Shown here in pieces: positions 1 through 7,984 of a stretch of 64,000 nt of DNA. Under the pieces are notes generated by a model. The model searched no databases. It was not told where the DNA came from and was given only the letters and a program-made list of their open reading frames with translations. The stretch's first letter is position 1. Each line of letters opens with the position of its first letter. Position numbers and translations under genes: made by a program. Source of the DNA: Ga0077555 sp963761475 (lineage in GTDB: Bacteria; Pseudomonadota; Alphaproteobacteria; Rhizobiales; Hyphomicrobiaceae); NCBI GenBank assembly GCA_963761475.1, contig CAVXGT010000012.1, forward strand, positions 62,001 through 126,000, written 5' to 3'.

Positions 1-421
1 GTTCTCTATGCCCGGCTCGGCAAGCCACCGGCCCTCCGCATCACCGCACGCGCCAGCATCGGCAGGCCCACCGCTGCCGGTGAGCCGGCCTCCGTTGCAG
101 TCGCCCGTCGTCTGGCCGAACGTCACGGTTTCGGAGACCTCAGCGGCATCGACCGCATCGAGCTTGGCGAGGCCTCGGCGGCCGAGGCCCTGGTCTTCCA
201 ACACATGCACGCCATCGCCGCCAGCACGCTCAATCCCGACGGCGGCCAGGTCGCCCGCGGCCTGCCGCCGGGTGCGGCCGGAGCCATCTTGTTGAGTCCG
301 CCTGTTCACGACCCTGGCGCGCCATCCCGCATCCCCGGCCCGGCCTACCAAAGGCCTCGCCGTGATCGCCGCCAGCGACGGACAGGCAGCAGCAGTGTTG
401 GCCGAAAGCGTATCGGTCTAG
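1..421 (+). CDS. Thiolase-family protein, C-terminal part, frameshifted
   Basis: The window opens inside this gene. Frame 1 reads as the C-terminal lobe of a thiolase: the segment RIELGEASAAEALVF corresponds to the family NEAFA region, followed by LNPDGGQVARGLPPGAAGA in place of the usual NxxGGAIAxGHPxGAxG. At about base 295 the frame breaks. Dropping one base gives VRLFTTLARHP, then KGLAVIAASDGQAAA, and a TAG at 419-421, a normal thiolase ending. The usual Asn of NEA, the His of GHP and the C-terminal catalytic Cys are all absent (Gly, Leu and a Ser/Ala-rich stretch here), so it may be a non-catalytic thiolase-like protein. The single-base shift may be a sequence error. Partial at the window edge. 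Confidence 0.7.
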
Positions 422-478
422 GTGCGCATTGCCGTCCGCCCGCCGCCCCGAATGACGCAACGTCAAACACCCCAACGT

Positions 479-510
479 AAAACGCCGGCAGCAACCGCTA
501 CCGGCGTTTT
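479..510. terminator. Bidirectional hairpin terminator
   Basis: A perfect 10-bp inverted repeat, AAAACGCCGG at 479-488 and CCGGCGTTTT at 501-510, with a 12-nt loop. A-tract on one side and T-tract on the other make it usable in both directions. It lies between the convergent thiolase gene and the dksA-like gene. Confidence 0.8.
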
Positions 511-578
511 CAAATCCGTGATGACGTCGCCAACGCCCAACCCACCGCACCGCGCAGGATTTGCCGCGCCGCGCCGGA

Positions 579-1658
579 TTAATCCTCCCGGAACACCCGC
601 TCACGCCGTTCGTGACGCTCCTGCGCCTCGATCGAGAGCGTTGCAATCGGCCGGGCGTCCAGTCGCTTCAGACTGATCGGCTCGCCGGTTTCTTCGCAGT
701 AGCCATAGGACCCATCCTCGATGCGCGCCAGAGCCGAATCGATCTTGCTCACGAGCTTGCGCTGCCGGTCGCGTGCCCGAAGCTCGAGCGCCCGGTCGGT
801 CTCGAACGTCGCGCGATCGGACAGATCCGCGTGCTGCGCGCTGTCCTCGGTCAGGATCTGCAACGTCTCGCGATTGAGTCGAAGAATTTCCTCTTTCCAC
901 GCCAACAGCTTGTTGCGGAAGTACTCGCGCTGTTGCGCGTTCATGAACGGCTCCGTCTCCGATGGACGGTAGCCGGCCGGAAGGCTTATCTCGCCCGCCC
1001 CAGCCTCGCCTTTGACCTTTGCCCGGCCCTTGCGCATGCGGATATTCCCCTCGCTGTCCGCTCCCAGACCGTTGGCATTCAGCAACGCATCTGCCGGACC
1101 GGTCCGCCCGGCGCCTGCTGCCGTCATAGCATCCTTTGGCCGCCGACCCTTGCTTCCATTCGATGACATGCGGCTCATGTGAGTGGACTTCCCCAATTTC
1201 GTCGCGCGCTTATCGTCTGTTGTCCCGTTGCGCGCTTTCGCTGTCGCCTTTTCCTTGGTCACCGCGCCCTTGGCTGGCGTGGCTTTGCCGTTACCCGATC
1301 CCTTTGTCACACCCACCGCGGCTTGTCGCTTGCCGCTGCCCACACCAGACCGGGCAACAGTCGCAGAATTCGCTTTCGGAGCCCCGCTCATGGCCACCCG
1401 TGCAACACTCTTGCCGGCCATGGACTTGGTCGCTGTAGATGCCTTGGTCGCTGTAGATCCCTTGCCGGTCGCCGCCGGCTTCGCAGGTGATCGTGTCAAC
1501 GGTTTGACAGCCGCCACATTCGGCTGCCTGGATTTCTTGCTGACCGTGGCCGTCTTCGCCACCGGCTTGCCCGCCTTCTTTACAGGATTCGCAGCCGGCC
1601 CCCTACGCTTCGCGACCTTCATTCCAGTACCGGTTTTCTGCTCCATGCGGGACGCCAT
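579..1658 (-). CDS. DksA/TraR-type regulator with Lys/Ala/Thr-rich N-terminal extension
   Basis: The C-terminal ~125 residues are a DksA-type coiled-coil and finger. The tip carries DLSDRA, matching the conserved D-x-x-D-x-A that enters the RNA polymerase secondary channel. The finger reads YGYCEETGEPI and ATLSIEAQERHE, so only one of the four zinc cysteines remains, as in zinc-independent DksA paralogues. Before it lie about 230 residues of low-complexity Lys/Ala/Thr/Gly sequence resembling histone-H1-like or AlgP-type tails, which usually bind DNA. ATG at 1658 is preceded by AGGGG at a rather long spacing; an in-frame GTG at 1688 is the alternative. The domain call is firm; the role of the tail is inferred. 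Confidence 0.85.
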   Translation of the reverse strand: MASRMEQKTGTGMKVAKRRGPAANPVKKAGKPVAKTATVSKKSRQPNVAAVKPLTRSPAKPAATGKGSTATKASTATKSMAGKSVARVAMSGAPKANSATVARSGVGSGKRQAAVGVTKGSGNGKATPAKGAVTKEKATAKARNGTTDDKRATKLGKSTHMSRMSSNGSKGRRPKDAMTAAGAGRTGPADALLNANGLGADSEGNIRMRKGRAKVKGEAGAGEISLPAGYRPSETEPFMNAQQREYFRNKLLAWKEEILRLNRETLQILTEDSAQHADLSDRATFETDRALELRARDRQRKLVSKIDSALARIEDGSYGYCEETGEPISLKRLDARPIATLSIEAQERHERRERVFRED

Positions 1659-1730
1659 CTTTGCTTTAGCCCCTGCTAAACTGGACACTCGCCAGAAGTC
1701 ATATATCAGTGCGCTTGCTTATGGATGCAG

Positions 1731-1759
1731 GTATTTAAGTGACTGTTTTCTCAAGTCAA
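1731..1759 (-). promoter_or_regulatory. Candidate sigma-70 promoter of the dksA-like gene
   Basis: On the minus strand TTGACT (1759-1754) and AAATAC (1736-1731) are separated by 17 nt in an AT-rich patch, upstream of the dksA-like start. The -35 element is good and the -10 weak. Confidence 0.4.
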
Positions 1760-1859
1760 CAAAAAACCGGTTATGACATTGGTACGTGGTAAGCGTACCC
1801 CCGTGGACACCGCATTTCAGCGCCCGCGCCTCGCACCTTGCGCAATCCTGGGTGGTCAA

Positions 1860-2271
1860 TCAAAGAAACATCCCGTTTAGATTGTTTTCACGTTCCCGTG
1901 CCAATATCAGGTTGTCCCGCTCATCACGGGACGCGACAGGGGTCGACAAGCTCTCCTCTCCCGCTGCCAACCGTTCCTGGCGTCCGCCCTTGACCGGGCG
2001 CGGTTGGCAGCCTTCCCGAACCCGGTTGCAAGCCATCTCGACCGCTGCCAGGCCGCCACAGGTTACCCATCAGGCGTCCGGCCCAGACCAGGAAGGAACC
2101 ATTTCCACTACACCGTTGAACAAGCCCGGCCTTGCTCGCTTCTTGCAATCACGGCACGTCGGCGTGGCCTCACCCGCTCCCCAGCTCCAGGCCCGCCACC
2201 GCCACACGAGCATCCGGGCCCATCGAGGCGTCGTCTCCTTTGCACCCGGGAGACGGCGCCTCGCTTTTTTT
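1860..2271 (+). ncRNA. Candidate structured RNA in a 688-bp gene-free stretch
   Basis: Bases 1659-2376 hold no convincing protein. The plus strand shows several hairpins: GTCCCG/CGGGAC at 1914-1932; an 11-bp perfect arm GCTGCCAACCG at 1963-1973 pairing with 2001-2011, enclosing CGCCC/GGGCG at 1985-2000; and a strong intrinsic terminator ending at 2271. A terminator with no upstream reading frame suggests a small RNA or a leader/attenuator before the MoxR gene at 2377. It does not match the conserved motifs of tmRNA, RNase P RNA or SRP RNA that I could check by eye. The 5' boundary is a guess. Confidence 0.35.
2225..2271 (+). terminator. Strong intrinsic terminator
   Basis: Arms GAGGCGTCGTCTCC (2225-2238) and GGAGACGGCGCCTC (2249-2262) form a 14-bp stem with one G-T pair, followed by GC and seven T (2265-2271). 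Orientation is plus strand. No plus-strand protein gene ends just before it. Confidence 0.85.
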
Positions 2272-2376
2272 GCCGGTCCTCATCTACCTTGGCGCATCGC
2301 GCTTGATGCCGGCCCAAGCAGCACCTAGTCTTTGGCCGAAACCCATTTCCCTGCCTACGAGAGGTCTGCCAGCCCC

Positions 2377-3232
2377 ATGAAATTCACCGGCTCCAAATCC
2401 TATGTCGCCACGGACGACCTCAAGGTCGCGGTCAACGCCGCCATCACTCTGGAGCGCCCCTTGCTCATCAAGGGCGAGCCCGGCACCGGCAAGACCGTGC
2501 TCGCCATGGAAGTGGCCAAGGCCTTGGGCGCGCCGCTCATCGAGTGGCACATCAAGTCCACCACCAAGGCCAACCAGGGCCTCTACGAGTACGACGCCGT
2601 CTCGCGCCTGCGCGACAGCCAGCTCGGCGATGAGCGCGTCAAGGACATCCGCAACTACATCAAGCGCGGCAAGCTGTGGGAGGCCTTTACCTCCGACGAG
2701 CGCCCCGTCCTGCTGATCGACGAGATCGACAAAGCCGACATCGAATTCCCCAACGATCTCCTCCAGGAGCTCGACCGCATGGAGTTCTACGTCTACGAGC
2801 TCAACGAGACGATCAAGGCGCGGCGGCGGCCGATCGTCATGATCACCTCCAACAACGAGAAAGAGCTGCCCGACGCCTTCTTGCGCCGCTGCTTCTTCCA
2901 CTACATCAAGTTCCCCGATCCCGAGACCATGAAGGCCATCGTCGACGTGCACTTCCCCGGCCTCAAGGGCATGCTGGCCTCGGAAGCGCTCAAGGTGTTC
3001 TTCGACATGCGCGAGGTGCCCGGCATCAAGAAGAAGCCGTCGACCTCCGAGCTGCTCGACTGGTTGAAGCTGCTGCATGAACGAGGATATCGGGCCCGAG
3101 ACCTTGAAAGAGCGCGATCCGAAGAAGCTCATTCCGCCGTTGCACGGTGCGCTGCTGAAGAACGAGCAGGACGTCCACCTGTTCGAGCGGCTGGCCTTCA
3201 TGTCGAAGCGCCAGCCAGCGCAAGGCAGCTAA
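2377..3232 (+). CDS. MoxR-family AAA+ ATPase, frameshifted near its 3' end
   Basis: An ATPase of the MoxR clade, chaperone-like proteins that usually mature a partner enzyme together with a VWA-domain protein. Walker A GEPGTGKT lies at residues 33-40, Walker B LLIDEID near 112-118, and a sensor region ITSNNEKELPDAFLRRC follows. ATG at 2377 was chosen because MKFTGSKSYV is the family start and GAGAGG lies upstream; an in-frame TTG at 2332 is less likely. After the LDWLKLL segment an extra base near 3076 throws the frame; dropping it gives NEDIGPETLKERDPKKLIPP and ends in HLFERLAFMSKRQ, a typical terminus, stop at 3230-3232. The usual VWA partner gene is not adjacent. Confidence 0.85.
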
Positions 3233-3333
3233 AGCGACGAGGCCCGGTTGCCTGGACGCATCGGCCGCCGCTGACGCTGCCATGACGACCCTCATCTGAC
3301 GGTCGGCATCGATCACGCAAAGCCGCGTCAACA

Positions 3334-4299
3334 CTACCCCTTTGGGAAATCGAGGCCCATCTCCCGGTAGCGTTCGGGATCGTTCTCCCAACCCTCCGCC
3401 ACCTTGACGTGCAGGAACAGGTGGACCTTGCGCTCGAGGATCTGGGAGAGTTCCCGCCGCGAGGCCATCGAGATCGTCTTGATCGCCTGCCCGCCCTCAC
3501 CCAGCACGATCCGGCGCTGCGTATCGCGCATGACGAATATCGTCTGCTCGATGCGCACCGAGCCGTCCTTGCGCTCTTCCCACCCGTCGTCTCGACGGCG
3601 GCCTGATAGGGAAGCTCCTGGTGCAGGTATTCGTAGATTTTCTCGCGCGTGATCTCAGCCGCCGTCTTGCGCTCGTTGGCGTCGGTGATCTCGTCTTCGG
3701 GATAGTGCCAGGGCCCCGCCGGAACCGACTTCGCCAGGTGCCTCTTCAACGCTTCGACGCCACTGCCACTCAGCGCCGAAATCATAAACGTGGCGGCAAA
3801 CGGCAGCTTGGCGTTGGCGGCGCCCGCCAGCTTCAACAGGTCAGGCTTTTCGACCCGGTCGACCTTGTTCAGCACCAGTACCCGCCGGCTCTCCTCGATC
3901 GACTGCAGTCGGCTCAATGATGGCCTCGACGCCCTCATCCAGGCCCTTCAGGGCGTCGACCATCAACACCACCACGTCGGCATCCCCGATGACGCTCGCC
4001 GCCGCATCGACCATCGCCCGGTCCAGCCGGCGGCGGGGCACGAAAATGCCGGGCGTGTCGATGAACACGAGTTGGCTGCTACCCACCATCGCAATGCCCC
4101 GGATCGGCACCCGCGTCGTCTGCACCTTCCGGCTGACGATCGACACCTTCGTGCCGACCAGCGCATTCAGCAGCGTCGACTTGCCCGCGTTGGGCGCCCC
4201 GATCAGACCAATGAAGCCGCATTTCGTGTCGGGCGCACCAGCCCCGCCGGCAGGCGTGCCTGCTGCCGATTGATCACTGGCGGCTTCGTCTTCAGCCAT
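3334..4299 (-). CDS. era: GTPase Era, two compensating frameshifts
   Basis: Era is a Ras-like GTPase that binds the 3' end of 16S rRNA during 30S assembly. Visible motifs: G1 GAPNAGKST, G3 DTPG, G4 NKVD, and a C-terminal KH domain with FVMRDTQRRIVLGEGGQAIK. The gene is spread over three frames. One extra base near 3912 follows EGVEAIIE, and one missing base near 3583, beside a CCC run, precedes WEERKDGSVRIEQT. The two indels cancel, so the total length (966 nt) stays a multiple of three. Start ATG 4299 overlaps the rnc stop by 8 nt (ATGGCTGA), the classic rnc-era coupling. Loss of this housekeeping gene is unlikely, so I read the shifts as sequence errors. Confidence 0.9.
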
Positions 4300-5003
4300 T
4301 CGCCGTTCCCTTCCGGATGACACCTTCGCGCTCGAGCATGGCCGTTGCAGCGGCCTGTTCGGCCGCCCGCTTGCTGTTGCCCGAGCCGATTGCCACCTTG
4401 TAGCCTTCAATACGCACCTCTGTCGTGAACTTTGGCGCATGGTCCGGGCCCTCCCGTTTCGTCTCCTTGTAGCGCGGCAGCGCCAGGCCCATGCCCTGCG
4501 CCCACTCCTGCAGCATCGACTTGGGATCGGCGACGGTCGCCGGCAGGTTGTCCAGCAGCGGCATCCACTGCCGCCGTACCACGTCGCGCGCGACCGCAAA
4601 TCCCGATTCGAGGAAGATGGCGGCCAGCACGGCCTCTGCCGCATCGCCGAGGATCGTGTCCTTGTCTCGGCCCCCGTTCTCGTCCTCCGCTGGCGACAGC
4701 ACAAGCAGCGGTCCCAGTTCCAAGGCCCGACCGACCCGCGCGCACGCCTCTTTCCGCACCAGGCTGTTGAAGCGGCGCGCCAGCGCACCCTCGTTGGCCA
4801 GCGGATCACTTCTCAAACAGCAACTCGGCAATGGCGAGGCCCAAAACCCTGTCGCCCAGGAACTCCAGCCGTTCGTTGTCCTGGAGTTTCGTCTGCTCGG
4901 TCCGCGTCGAGGCATGCGTCAACGCTTGATCCAACAAGGCGCGCTTGTGGAAATTATAGCCGAGCGCACTCTCGAGGCCTTTGATGTTCCGGCGTCGCGC
5001 CAA
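4292..5003 (-). CDS. rnc: Ribonuclease III, frameshifted
   Basis: RNase III cuts double-stranded RNA in rRNA and mRNA processing. The catalytic domain shows the signature NERLEFLGDRVLGL and continues ALARRFNSLVRKE and DTILGDAAEAVLAAIFLESG; the C-terminal double-stranded-RNA-binding domain includes KFTTEVRIEGYKVAIGSGNS. The start is probably TTG at 5003, reading M-A-R-R-R-N-I-K-G-L, because GAGGTGG sits about 5 nt upstream. After LLFEK, near 4805, the frame shifts (one extra base or two missing) into DPLANEG. The 3' end overlaps era by 8 nt, implying translational coupling. Length fits the family once the shift is corrected. Confidence 0.9.
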
Positions 5004-5315
5004 AGTCCACCTCGTTCGATAATGCAAGCGCCCCCGCCGACAGCGGCGTCCGGCAAATATCCAATCCGCTACGGCGATCCCGCGTCCTTGAGCAGCCTGG
5101 AATTCACGCGACTCAGGACACAATCATAGCCATGCTTTTGTGCATTGCGACAGAGCGAAATTGCACCAGCGTCGCGAATTATCAGCACACCCGATGACTG
5201 TCATCCAAAAAACATGAATTACAGCATCGTTTCAGCTAGATAGCAACTCACTCAAGGTCGTTCAAAATCTCTACTTCCCGCGCCACCAGTGCGCCCCACC
5301 CTGAAGACCACCCGT
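5004..5315. other. Intergenic region with AT-rich patch and a perfect palindrome
   Basis: There is no supported gene between rnc and the HAD gene. Bases 5190-5280 are AT-rich for this genome and probably hold the rnc-era promoter. GATGACTGTCATC at 5193-5205 is a perfect 6-1-6 palindrome, a possible operator. Confidence 0.4.
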
Positions 5316-6002
5316 CTAAAAGCCCAGAATATCCGGCAGCGCATCCAAGGTTTCGATGGTGTGCTGCGGCTCACCACCCGGAGCCACCTTGTTGACGTCG
5401 TGAATGCGCGGATGATCGCGATGCACCAGCACCGAGGTCCACCCCATTGCGTTGGGCGCGACGAAGTCCTTCGCCGGATTGTCGCCGATATAGACGTACC
5501 GGTCGCCGGCCTGCCCCAGCGCCTCGGCCATCACCTCGAACGGCTTGCGATGCGGTTTGAAATAGGCCCGGTCCTCGCCCAGCGCATCCGTAAACACGAT
5601 TCGAGCGAACCGCGGCTCGAGTTGCAGCGCCTTCACCTTGCGCGCCTGCACATAATGCGTCCCGTCCGTGATAAGCCCAATAGGCCCGAGCTTCTCGTAG
5701 CGCTCGAGTGCGGCGGCCGCATCGGCAAAGAGCTCGAGCTCCGGATCGTCGGCCCGTCTGTACGCCTCATGGAAAGACTTGACGTCCTCCGCGGTGTGAT
5801 CGGGAACATGCCGGCCCAGCACCGTTGCGAAGATTTTTCCGAGCATGCCGTTGTCCAGCATGGTCGTCATCTCCTCCGCCAGCCCCGTGACGCCGAACCG
5901 CTGCTCCGCCCACCGTCCCGCTGAGCGGAAACCGGCAATGGCGTACTGACGCTCCGGATAGAGCGTGTCGTCCAGGTCGAAGATGACGTGCAATTTGCTC
6001 AT
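5316..6002 (-). CDS. HAD-superfamily hydrolase (subfamily I, phosphatase-like)
   Basis: A 228-residue cytosolic protein of the haloacid dehalogenase superfamily. Motif I is FDLDDTLY at residues 8-15, with Asp nucleophile and acid/base Asp. Motif II Thr is in LITDGT, motif III Lys in FKPHRKPF, and motif IV is GDNPAKDF. A helical cap lies between motifs I and II, typical of subfamily I. Substrate cannot be told; relatives include pyrimidine 5'-nucleotidases and phosphoglycolate phosphatases. It is divergent from the repeat-protein gene at 6111. Confidence 0.8.
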   Translation of the reverse strand: MSKLHVIFDLDDTLYPERQYAIAGFRSAGRWAEQRFGVTGLAEEMTTMLDNGMLGKIFATVLGRHVPDHTAEDVKSFHEAYRRADDPELELFADAAAALERYEKLGPIGLITDGTHYVQARKVKALQLEPRFARIVFTDALGEDRAYFKPHRKPFEVMAEALGQAGDRYVYIGDNPAKDFVAPNAMGWTSVLVHRDHPRIHDVNKVAPGGEPQHTIETLDALPDILGF

Positions 6003-6110
6003 GTCTTGCCTATACCGGCCTCATTGTCCGCTGACCAGCCCCTTCGCCATTGCACCGTGCCCGATATGGTTCGTGCATTACCATTTCACACGACAAAGAC
6101 CGAGACGCCC

Positions 6111-6962
6111 ATGATCGCATACAGCCTCCCCGGCCCCCGCGCCCTCAGCACTCTTGGCGCACTTGCGCTGATGGCAGCCTTCTCAGGCACTGCCCACGCC
6201 CAACCCTGGATCGCCCGCCACGGCCTCTCCTCGGCTGGCTATCAGGCCGAGTTCAATAAGCTCACTGCCCAAGGCTACCGCCTCACCCACGTCAGCGGCT
6301 ACGGCATCGGCGGACAGGACCGCTACGCCGCCATCTGGGAAAAGCGCGGCGGACCCGCCTGGGTCGCCCGCCACGGCCTCTCCTCGGCGGGCTATCAGGC
6401 CGAGTTCAATAAGCTCACCGCCCAAGGCTACCGCCTCACCCACGTCAGCGGCTACGGCGTCGGCGGACAGGACCGCTACGCGGCCATCTGGGAGAAGCGC
6501 GGCGGCCCCGCCTGGGTTGCCCGCCATCGCCTCACCTCGGCCGGCTATCAGGCCGAGTTCAATAAGCTCGCCGCCCAAGGCTACCGCCTCACCCACGTCA
6601 GCGGCTACGGCGTCGGCGGTCAGGACCGTTACGCCGCCATCTGGGAGAAACGCGGCGGCCCCGCCTGGGTTGCCCGCCATGGCCTCACCTCGGCCGGCTA
6701 TCAGGCCGAGTTCAACAAGCTCACCGCCCAAGGCTACCGCCTCACCCGAGTGAGCGGCTACGGCGTCGGCGGCCAGGACCGCTACGCTGCCATTTGGGAG
6801 AAGCGCGGTGGGCCCGCCTGGCACGCTCGCCACGGGCTCTCCTCGCCCGCTTACCAGGCAGCCTTCGACAAACTCGTCGATCAAGGCTATCGCGTCACGC
6901 GCGTCAGCGGCTACGGCGTCGGCGGCCAGGACCGCTACGCTGCCATCTGGGTCCGCCGCTGA
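6111..6962 (+). CDS. Secreted protein of five tandem BTRD1-type repeats
   Basis: The product has a signal peptide (hydrophobic LGALALMAAFSG, likely cleavage after AHA at residue 30) followed by five nearly identical ~50-residue repeats. Each reads roughly W-x-A-R-H-x-L-S-S-A-G-Y-Q-A-E-F-N-K-L, then QGYRLTHVSGYG, then GGQDRYAAIWEKRGG. This matches the bacterial tandem repeat domain 1 pattern (polyglycine-hydrolase-like family) as I know it. Nothing else is present, so the protein is pure repeat after export. ATG 6111 was chosen over the in-frame ATG at 5988 because it begins the signal peptide and has GAGA upstream. Function unknown. Confidence 0.8.
   Translation: MIAYSLPGPRALSTLGALALMAAFSGTAHAQPWIARHGLSSAGYQAEFNKLTAQGYRLTHVSGYGIGGQDRYAAIWEKRGGPAWVARHGLSSAGYQAEFNKLTAQGYRLTHVSGYGVGGQDRYAAIWEKRGGPAWVARHRLTSAGYQAEFNKLAAQGYRLTHVSGYGVGGQDRYAAIWEKRGGPAWVARHGLTSAGYQAEFNKLTAQGYRLTRVSGYGVGGQDRYAAIWEKRGGPAWHARHGLSSPAYQAAFDKLVDQGYRVTRVSGYGVGGQDRYAAIWVRR
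6204..6960 (+). repeat. Five in-frame DNA repeats of about 150 bp
   Basis: The coding repeats are also highly similar at the DNA level, differing mostly at third positions, with the last copy the most divergent. Such arrays change copy number by recombination and are prone to collapse in assembly. Confidence 0.85.
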
Positions 6963-7000
6963 GCCTCGACTCAGCCCAAAACGCCGCAGTGTCCGCGCGC

Positions 7001-7061
7001 CGGATGCGGGTCGGCATCCGAAGGCGCAACAAAACCCCTCGGATGCGGGTCGGCATCCGAA
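7001..7061. repeat. Two copies of a 22-bp palindromic element
   Basis: CGGATGCGGGTCGGCATCCG occurs at 7001-7020 and again at 7040-7059, each followed by AA. Each copy folds as CGGATGC/GCATCCG with a short loop. The pair sits between the convergent genes ending at 6962 and 7084, so it may be a REP-like element or a double terminator. Confidence 0.7.
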
Positions 7062-7083
7062 AGCATCACCAAAATCCCGCCGC

Positions 7084-7914
7084 TCAAGATGCCGCCTTCA
7101 CCTTCGGCACATAGGGCTTTGACGTGAAATGTTCGGCTTGCGGATCGGCGAACTCGAGCCCCGCCCGCTTCACCGCCCCGTCATCCACCTTTTCCAGCGG
7201 CACGTAATAGCGGTCGTCGTCCCGCTTGTAGGTATCGTTCGAGACAGCGTTATAGCAGCACAGGAACGTCCATCGCCGTCGATCCGAGCGGTTTTGGTCC
7301 GACCGGTGTAGCGTATTGCCGTGAAAGATCACGGCATCGCCCGGTTCAAGCACACAGTCCACCGTCTCGTACTTCGCCAGAATGTGCGGCATCCGCTCGG
7401 GATCGGTCGTATTCTGTCCCGCCGTCACCGCGACATGGTCCAGGCGGCCGAGCTTGTGCGACCCCCGCACCACCTTCAGGCAGCCGTTCTCCCCGTCCGT
7501 CCGGTCGAGTGCCACCATGATCGACAGCATCTTCGGCTCCAGGCAGCCGTTGTAGTACCAATAGCCGTAATCCTGGTGCCATTCCCACGCCCCGCCCACC
7601 TTCGGGTCCTTGGCCGTGAGCTTTGATTGGAAATGATATACGGGCTCCCCGATCAGCGCTTCCGCCGTATCGACCACCTTGGCCGAGCGCGCCGCCAAGC
7701 CATAGACGCTGTCGCCGGCCCGGTTCCACAGCGCGATCCGCGTCGCTCCGCCTTCCTGATCCGCGCGCAGCAGCGAGTGCTCTCGTATCGCCGGATCCTG
7801 CTCCATCGCGCGCCGCAGGATGTCGGTTTCCTCCGCATCGAACAGACCCCGGACGAAGATGAAGCCGTCCTCCTGGTACTGTTGCACCTCCGCAGGTGTC
7901 AGCCGGGATGCCAT
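7084..7914 (-). CDS. Phytanoyl-CoA dioxygenase (PhyH) family protein
   Basis: A Fe(II)/2-oxoglutarate-dependent oxygenase of the PhyH family. The metal triad is visible as His and Asp in WEWHQDYGYWYYNG and the distal His in GNTLHRSDQN; Arg residues for 2-oxoglutarate follow. Family members hydroxylate acyl-CoAs, ectoine, phosphonates and other small acids, so the substrate is open. ATG 7914 has AAGGAGG at ideal spacing. It is the last gene of a minus-strand run after the NagX-like and SsuD-like genes, 70 nt from the former. Confidence 0.85.
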   Translation of the reverse strand: MASRLTPAEVQQYQEDGFIFVRGLFDAEETDILRRAMEQDPAIREHSLLRADQEGGATRIALWNRAGDSVYGLAARSAKVVDTAEALIGEPVYHFQSKLTAKDPKVGGAWEWHQDYGYWYYNGCLEPKMLSIMVALDRTDGENGCLKVVRGSHKLGRLDHVAVTAGQNTTDPERMPHILAKYETVDCVLEPGDAVIFHGNTLHRSDQNRSDRRRWTFLCCYNAVSNDTYKRDDDRYYVPLEKVDDGAVKRAGLEFADPQAEHFTSKPYVPKVKAAS

Positions 7915-7984
7915 AATGTGCCTCCTTCCGCTCGCCAGTTTCCACACCATGGAACGGCAATCCCAGGCCCGAAGCAAGCCGCAG

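Noticed and set aside
2080..2110. CAGGAAGGAACC resembling the SRP RNA apical loop
   Set aside because: The flanking GGTCAGG and AGCAGCC required for SRP RNA are missing, so 4.5S RNA was not called.
1860..2271. Candidate tmRNA or RNase P RNA
   Set aside because: No tag-peptide frame or T-loop-like GTTCRA for tmRNA, and no GAGGAAAGTCC or AGATAAATG core for RNase P on either strand.
1786..2328. 180-residue plus-strand frame before the MoxR gene
   Set aside because: Composition is random-like and the frame runs through the 2225-2271 terminator.
5988..6110. Upstream ATG for the repeat protein
   Set aside because: It would overlap the start of the divergent HAD gene and bury the signal peptide behind 41 residues.
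6204..6960. CRISPR-like array
   Set aside because: The repeats are ~150 bp, contiguous and in-frame coding, without short repeats and unique spacers.
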